A DNA stretch of 64,000 bases, from contig CM050658.1 of assembly GCA_027574665.1 (NCBI GenBank), forward strand, positions 25,813,098 through 25,877,097. The letters are read 5' to 3'. Numbering within the stretch: position 1 is the stretch's first letter; each line of letters opens with the position of its first letter. The notes under the pieces are model-generated. The model worked only from the letters and a program-made list of their open reading frames with translations. It made no database searches and was not told the DNA's origin. Shown here one piece after another: positions 59,568 through 64,000 of this stretch. Source of the stretch: Rhynochetos jubatus. Lineage: Eukaryota; Chordata; Aves; Eurypygiformes; Rhynochetidae. The translations under genes and the position numbers were made by a program.

Positions 59568-60377
59568 GGGGTTTTTTTGGTTATTGTTGAACAATTATCG
59601 GGATGGGTTGAAGCTTTCCCCACTCAAAAAAAAAAAAAAAAAAAAGCCTCAGAGGTGGTTGTTAAAGCTCTTTTGAAGGAAATTACTCATAGATACGGAG
59701 TTCCTGAAATCATGGATTCCGACAGGGGAGCGCGTTTTACTGCAGCTGTTGTAATTCAGGTCTCTCACTCCTCAGGCATCTGAGCACAGCTACATACACC
59801 CTGTCACCCAGAGTCGTCAGGTCAGGCCGAGAGGATGAAGAGAACAATTAAGGAAAACTTAGCGAGGGATTGTAAACAAACAGGGTTAAAATGGCCAGAG
59901 GCATTAAACTTAGTATGATGGGATATTAGGAATATGCCTAGACAACCAATAGGAGTTTCGCCTGCAGAAGTATTACTGGGGGGATTATAGCTGTTCCAGG
60001 AACTTAGGTACCAGCTCAGGCGAGCCTGTTGGATGGGGATGAACAGGGAACCCATTACGTGCTGTATTTACAGCATTCTTTTTCACACTTGAGAAACCAT
60101 GCTTATTGGGATCAGGGAGCGACACCTGAAATGCAGGTACATGATATACAACCTGGCGATAAAGTTTATGTAGAAATTTGAAAAGAAGGAACAGATTTGA
60201 ACTGAAACGGGAGAGACCTTCTCCGGTGTAACTAACCTCTTTTTATGGTGTGAAGGTGCAGGGGAAAGAAACCTGGATCCATCCTTAAGCACAGTAGTCG
60301 TACATGTCAAACCTTCCGTGAAATTAGGGGTTTTCAGATTCAATCTCTTAAGAATGTTGTAGTTACTAAAAATACCA
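59568..60377 (+). mobile_element. Gammaretrovirus-like pol remnant (integrase), unit 2
   Basis: Same remnant as in unit 1, but the A-run (59,626-59,645) has 20 instead of 19 bases. The frame therefore stays open across it into the integrase core, to a stop at 59,781-59,783. The later stops in the C-terminal domain are shared with unit 1, so it is still a dead copy. Confidence 0.85.
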
Positions 60378-60782
60378 AAATGGAGTGGAATTACTCCTTT
60401 GATCCTTCAGTGGCTGTTGAATTTTGTGTTACTGTTAGAGTCTCAGCTAGCTGGAGAAAATGTGGTGTATGGTCAAAACTAAGGCCTTGGGATCCCTGTT
60501 CTTGTCCTGCACATCTCAGGGAGCTGCTGACTGGGAGAGGAACAGGGTGTTTGAACCAGCATCTGTGGTGTTTTGGTAACAGACCAGCTGGAGACTGGTG
60601 TTGCTTTAAGTTATGTTTATCCAGTTCAGTCTTTCCAGTTATTTAACACTTGGTGGGGATTTTCGGAAACCTTTTCACGGTTAACTTCTTGGTTCCCTGA
60701 TCTGCCCACATGGTTAAAGAAAGGGATTGCAATAGCTGTTGCAGTGGTTTTACTGCTGGCATGTGGAATAGTGGTGTTCTAA
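60378..60782 (+). mobile_element. Retroviral env remnant, transmembrane end, unit 2
   Basis: Matches 51,780-52,184: interrupted frames ending in a hydrophobic membrane anchor (about 60,723-60,779) followed by a stop. The surface part is missing. Confidence 0.7.
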
Positions 60783-60877
60783 CGTTGTATTACTTGTTTT
60801 CCTCGCTTATTGACTAAGATTTAAGGTGCCACCTGCAATTGTAATAAATGTTAATTGCAGGTATGCAAACAAAAACC

Positions 60878-61498
60878 AAAGGAGGGAATTGTAAAGGAAT
60901 CTTTCAGTGTCTCCAGTGCAGGTTTAGATGTGAGGTTTGGGGTCATGTAAAAGTGCAGAAATGCTGCTCAGCAGGCCCAGAATGTTTGTTCTCAACCTGC
61001 TGCTGGCACAGACCCACCCAAGGCTGGTTTCAAACCCCATCAAGCTAATCATGCAGAGACAGTTTCAACAAAGAGTGGTTAATTAATTAAGCACAGGTGC
61101 TTTGCTAGACAAAAGGTAAACCCTAACTAGTACATCTGGAGGTCAGTCTCAGAATGGTGCAAGGCAGAAATGGCAGAAGAGCGATTCCGGAGACAGCGAC
61201 CCGAAGAGACCCTGAAACTGAACCAAGGATTGGAACCAGAAGAGGAGAATGCAGCTGAGAGAGGGGATTGGGATGGTCTTTGATAAACGATGAACTTTGG
61301 GGACTGAAGGGCCGAGTGGAAATAGACCGAGACTTTGGACCTTCTGTAATGGTCTAAAACCTGTGCGAGGTCTTGGGCCATTTGCCACTCGCTGAGGTGG
61401 TGGCCCAGCGCCAAGTTGTGATTCAATAAAAGGCATACCTAGAGCCACCCGCTTGGTCTGGGGAAAAATCTGGGAAAACCGGTCCTCCCGTGGACGGC
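60878..61498 (+). mobile_element. 3' LTR of the provirus with polypurine tract, unit 2
   Basis: Polypurine tract at 60,878-60,888, LTR start TGTAAAGG at 60,890, AATAAA at 61,425-61,430. The 3' end is uncertain, as in unit 1. Confidence 0.8.
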
Positions 61499-62158
61499 AC
61501 GAGCGGAGTGACCAGCCTCCAGGTCTCCAGCCTCAGCCTCACCCCCCGGCCCGGCTCTCCCCCCTCGGGTGCCCCGAAGAGCCTTCCCTCGGTCTCCTCC
61601 CCAGAGGATGCTTTCCCTCCTCCCTCTCCGGCCCTCCCGGCCCCCCTGGCCGGCCACTCGCCTGTCTCCCCGCAGTGCCGCGCACCCAGCACCGCCCAGG
61701 GCCGGCAGCCGTCCAAGGGGAGCCGGTCGCCCCAATCCCGGGGAGGCGCCCCGTCAGCCCCGTCCGCCGCCCGCCGTCCCGGGCAGGTGGAAGGATCCCG
61801 GAGGAGCCCCCTAGCAATGTAGGGAAAATCCCAGCGCCAGGAGCCGGTGTGCACCAAGGAGACAGGGCAGTCCTGGGAAACTTTATTGGAATAACGGGAG
61901 AGTGCCCGGGGCACATCCCTGGGGTCCCTGCAGCCAGCCCGGCAGCGTGCGGCTCCCGGCCGGCTGAATGGCGGCTGGGCCTTCTCTCCTTCCTCTCTCC
62001 CTCCGCCCGCGAGCGCACAGCGCGAAGCGCCGCGATTGGGCGGGCGGGCAGGGGGCGGGCCCGGAGCCGCGGTGCTTGGCCCGCCGATTGGGCGGGCGAG
62101 CAGGGGGCGGGTTGGGAGCGGCGGGGCCCGGGCCTCCGATTGGCTGAGCCGGCAGCGG
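61499..62158 (-). mobile_element. Minus-strand LTR with R-U5, primer-binding site and leader, unit 2
   Basis: Copy of 52,901-53,560: CCAAT boxes at 62,035, 62,087 and 62,139 (plus-strand ATTGG), poly(A) signal 61,887-61,882, primer-binding site 61,812-61,795. One T/C difference near 61,910 relative to unit 1 was noticed. Confidence 0.7.
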
Positions 62159-63018
62159 GCGGAGCCCGCGCCCGGCGCGGCGGCCGAACCGAGCGCGCCC
62201 GGTCGGGGGTGGCGGCGGCGGGCAGCGCGCGGCAGCGGGCAGAGAGGCGCGTCCCCGGGGTCCCGGAGCTGCCGGCGCCCGGCGGAGCCCCGGCAGCGGC
62301 AGCCAGAGCGGCCGTGCCAGCAGGTGACCGCCCGGCCGGGCGGGGGGAGGCCGCGGGGTGTGCGCGGGGCTGCGGCCGGAGGTGGGGGCGCCGGGCTGGT
62401 TGCGTGCGGGCCGGGCGGGGGGGGTTCGCTGGCCGCTCCGGGATGCACCGCGCTGCCGGGCTGTGGCGGGGCTGTGGCGGTGTGCGCACGGGGTGGCCTC
62501 GGGCGGTGTGCTGCGCCCTCGGGCTGCCCGGCTTGGGGCTGGGAAGGGGCCGTGTGCGCGTTCCCGCCCGCTGCCGGCGGGAGCGGCAGCGCGAGCCGAA
62601 GGGGGGAATGGCCGGCGAAGGGGGAGAGCCCGGCGGCTCAGGCAGGAATAGCCGGGATCGCTGGGAAACGGGAAAGCCAGGCTGGCGCGGCCGAGCGCGG
62701 CAGGTGCCGGGAGCGGCCGCGGCGCAGCTCGCGCAGTCGCCCCGCTGCGGGGGCTCCGGCTGGCGCAGGGACAGAGTCTGGCGCGGCGATGCTGCTCGGG
62801 GCAGCCGCAGCGCTTGGAGCAAACGCTGCGGCCTGGCTTCTGCTGGAGCTGCTGCGGGACGAGGCTGGAAATGCGCTGCCCGCTCTGGGCTTGGCTTGGC
62901 TGCTTGGTGGGCGGATTGCTGCGGAGACCGCGTTCGTGTCCGTCTCTCTGGCCAGGGGGACCTGGGGACGTGCAGGGCTTCACACGAGGCTTTGGCAGCA
63001 AATCCACAATTCCTGATC
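61898..63018. promoter_or_regulatory. CpG-island core between divergent LTR leaders, unit 2
   Basis: Copy of 53,300-54,420, with the same 52-bp CCAAT/GC-box repeats and the same long overlapping open frames. Because the duplication is recent, conservation of those frames is not evidence of coding. Confidence 0.6.
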
Positions 63019-63250
63019 CCCAGTCGACACTGGCAGGAACACCACTTTTGTGTCTTTACAAAAGAACCTGAGCCCACGCAGTCAAAGTAGGATAAAAGGG
63101 GGCTGCGCCCCCCTGTAGATGGAGAGACCCCACAGGAATGTGTCCCGTGGACTCTCCCTTTATTCAAGTAAAGTTTTATTCTTATTTTTCACAGGCCTCC
63201 TCTGTCTCCTTTGTGAACACTGTCTCCTGGTCGCGCCATTTTCCATACCA
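63019..63250 (+). mobile_element. Plus-strand LTR 3' half (U3 end-R-U5), unit 2
   Basis: Copy of 54,421-54,652: TATA-like ATAAAAG at 63,092-63,098, AGTAAAG near 63,167, LTR end CCATACCA at 63,250. Confidence 0.7.
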
Positions 63251-63251
63251 A

Positions 63252-63269
63252 TGGGGGCTCGTCCAGGAT
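63252..63269 (+). other. Retroviral primer-binding site, tRNA-Pro type, unit 2
   Basis: Same 18 bases as at 54,654-54,671, 17 of 18 matching the gammaretroviral tRNA-Pro site. Confidence 0.9.
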
Positions 63270-63454
63270 CCTTCCACCTTCCAGGGACGGTGGGCGATGG
63301 ACGGGACTGATGGCGCGTCTCGCCGATAGTTGGCTGATCCCCTTCGAGGTCCGCTGGCCCTGGACGACTGATTGGGTACCTGAGACTGTTTGGAGACAGA
63401 CGAGTAGCGGGCCAGGGGAGTCCGTGAGGGGTGACCAGAGGGAGAAGGGTAAGT
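63270..63454 (+). mobile_element. Retroviral leader with major splice donor, unit 2
   Basis: Copy of 54,672-54,856. The donor GTAAGT is at 63,449-63,454. Confidence 0.7.
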
Positions 63455-64000
63455 AAGCAGGCAGTGGGCCTGGGAATACTGGTTTTGGCAACAGGCAGTG
63501 GGCCTGGAAACACAGGTTCCGAGAAACGCTCTCAGCTCTTGTTTCGATTTGGGAACCCCGCCAGCCCCCAAAAGTTTAGGAGGTGCATTGCCATTGCTGT
63601 GGAACCCTCCTGGTCACTTGCTGCTGGCAGGATGTCACTTACGTGCTGCAGCAAGGTGATGCTTCCAGGCGTCTTTTGCCAGGCTTCTAATCCTTTGGCT
63701 CATCGATTTCCAGAGACTGCGGGGCTGTTCTTAAACCCTTGCGCTGACACGGCCCAGCCCGGCCCTCAGCATCATCATGTCCAGTCTGTGCTTTTTCAGG
63801 GTGATGAGCAAACTTCAACCAAACCCATCATGGATCAGCCCTGTGGACAGGCACTTCTGTACAGCCAGGGGTTGTGTTTTTCATGTTCTGGGGGAAAAGG
63901 CGAATATACGAAGTTACTCCTTCAGCGTGGGTGGACTCGTGCTGCATCCGTGTGCTGGCTTCACCTTATCTGTGCAGAGAACAGAGTCACGAAATGGGCT
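63455..64000. other. Unassigned sequence after the LTR leader, unit 2 (cut by window end)
   Basis: Copy of 54,857-55,402. The plus-strand frame that begins at 63,431 is still open where the window ends. Confidence 0.4.

Larger units (their letters stand above)
58467..64000. repeat. Tandem segmental duplication, unit 2 (incomplete, runs off the window)
   Basis: Repeats 49,907-55,402 with very few differences: single-base changes, a 15-bp insertion near 59,092, one extra minisatellite unit and one extra A. The unit 1 to unit 2 boundary lies inside the complete TOPORS-like gene, which therefore spans it. This means the unit length equals one gene plus its flank, and unit 1's right end supplies the 3' part missing from the left-edge copy. 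The window ends before the unit is complete. Confidence 0.97.

Overview
The window looks like nuclear DNA of a bird, probably a passerine. This rests on CR1 LINE 3' ends with the ATTCTATGAT-type tail and on several long-terminal-repeat types that are typical of avian ERVK/ERVL-like elements. Taxonomic placement is inference from repeat content.

Positions 1 to about 49,906 are AT-rich, single-copy, intron-like or intergenic sequence. I find no convincing protein-coding gene there. It holds five CR1 fragments (1.2, 35.1, 36.0, 38.8 and 46.8 kb), four LTRs that are intact or nearly so (7.3, 11.2, 44.6 and 48.6 kb; three keep exact 5-bp target-site duplications), an older LTR remnant (36.2 kb) and scattered low-complexity tracts. 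A 90-bp open segment with good splice signals (49,629-49,718) is the only candidate host exon.

At about 49,907 the composition changes abruptly to GC-rich, and a tandem array begins. One unit of about 8.56 kb (49,907-58,466) is followed by a second, almost identical unit (58,467 to the end of the window, incomplete). Each unit carries a minus-strand TOPORS-like RING-finger gene with a 5' noncoding exon, a small intron and a variable-number repeat just upstream. Next comes a decayed plus-strand gammaretrovirus-like provirus fragment: a 33-bp LTR stub, integrase remnants, the Env transmembrane end and a 3' LTR. After that lies a CpG-rich core flanked by two divergent LTR-type R-U5/primer-binding-site/leader segments, one on each strand. 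The rest of the unit is sequence of unknown nature.

The gene at 57,792-58,814 is complete (340 aa). The one at the left edge (49,824-50,255) is cut by the array boundary: it keeps the RING finger but ends in 26 residues read from the flanking single-copy DNA. The two units differ by only a few substitutions, one 15-bp indel, one minisatellite unit and one homopolymer base. The duplication is therefore very recent, kept alike by gene conversion, or an assembly duplication. The most interesting points are this ERV-associated amplification of a TOPORS-like ligase, the truncated RING-only edge copy, and the divergent pair of LTR leaders around a CpG island.
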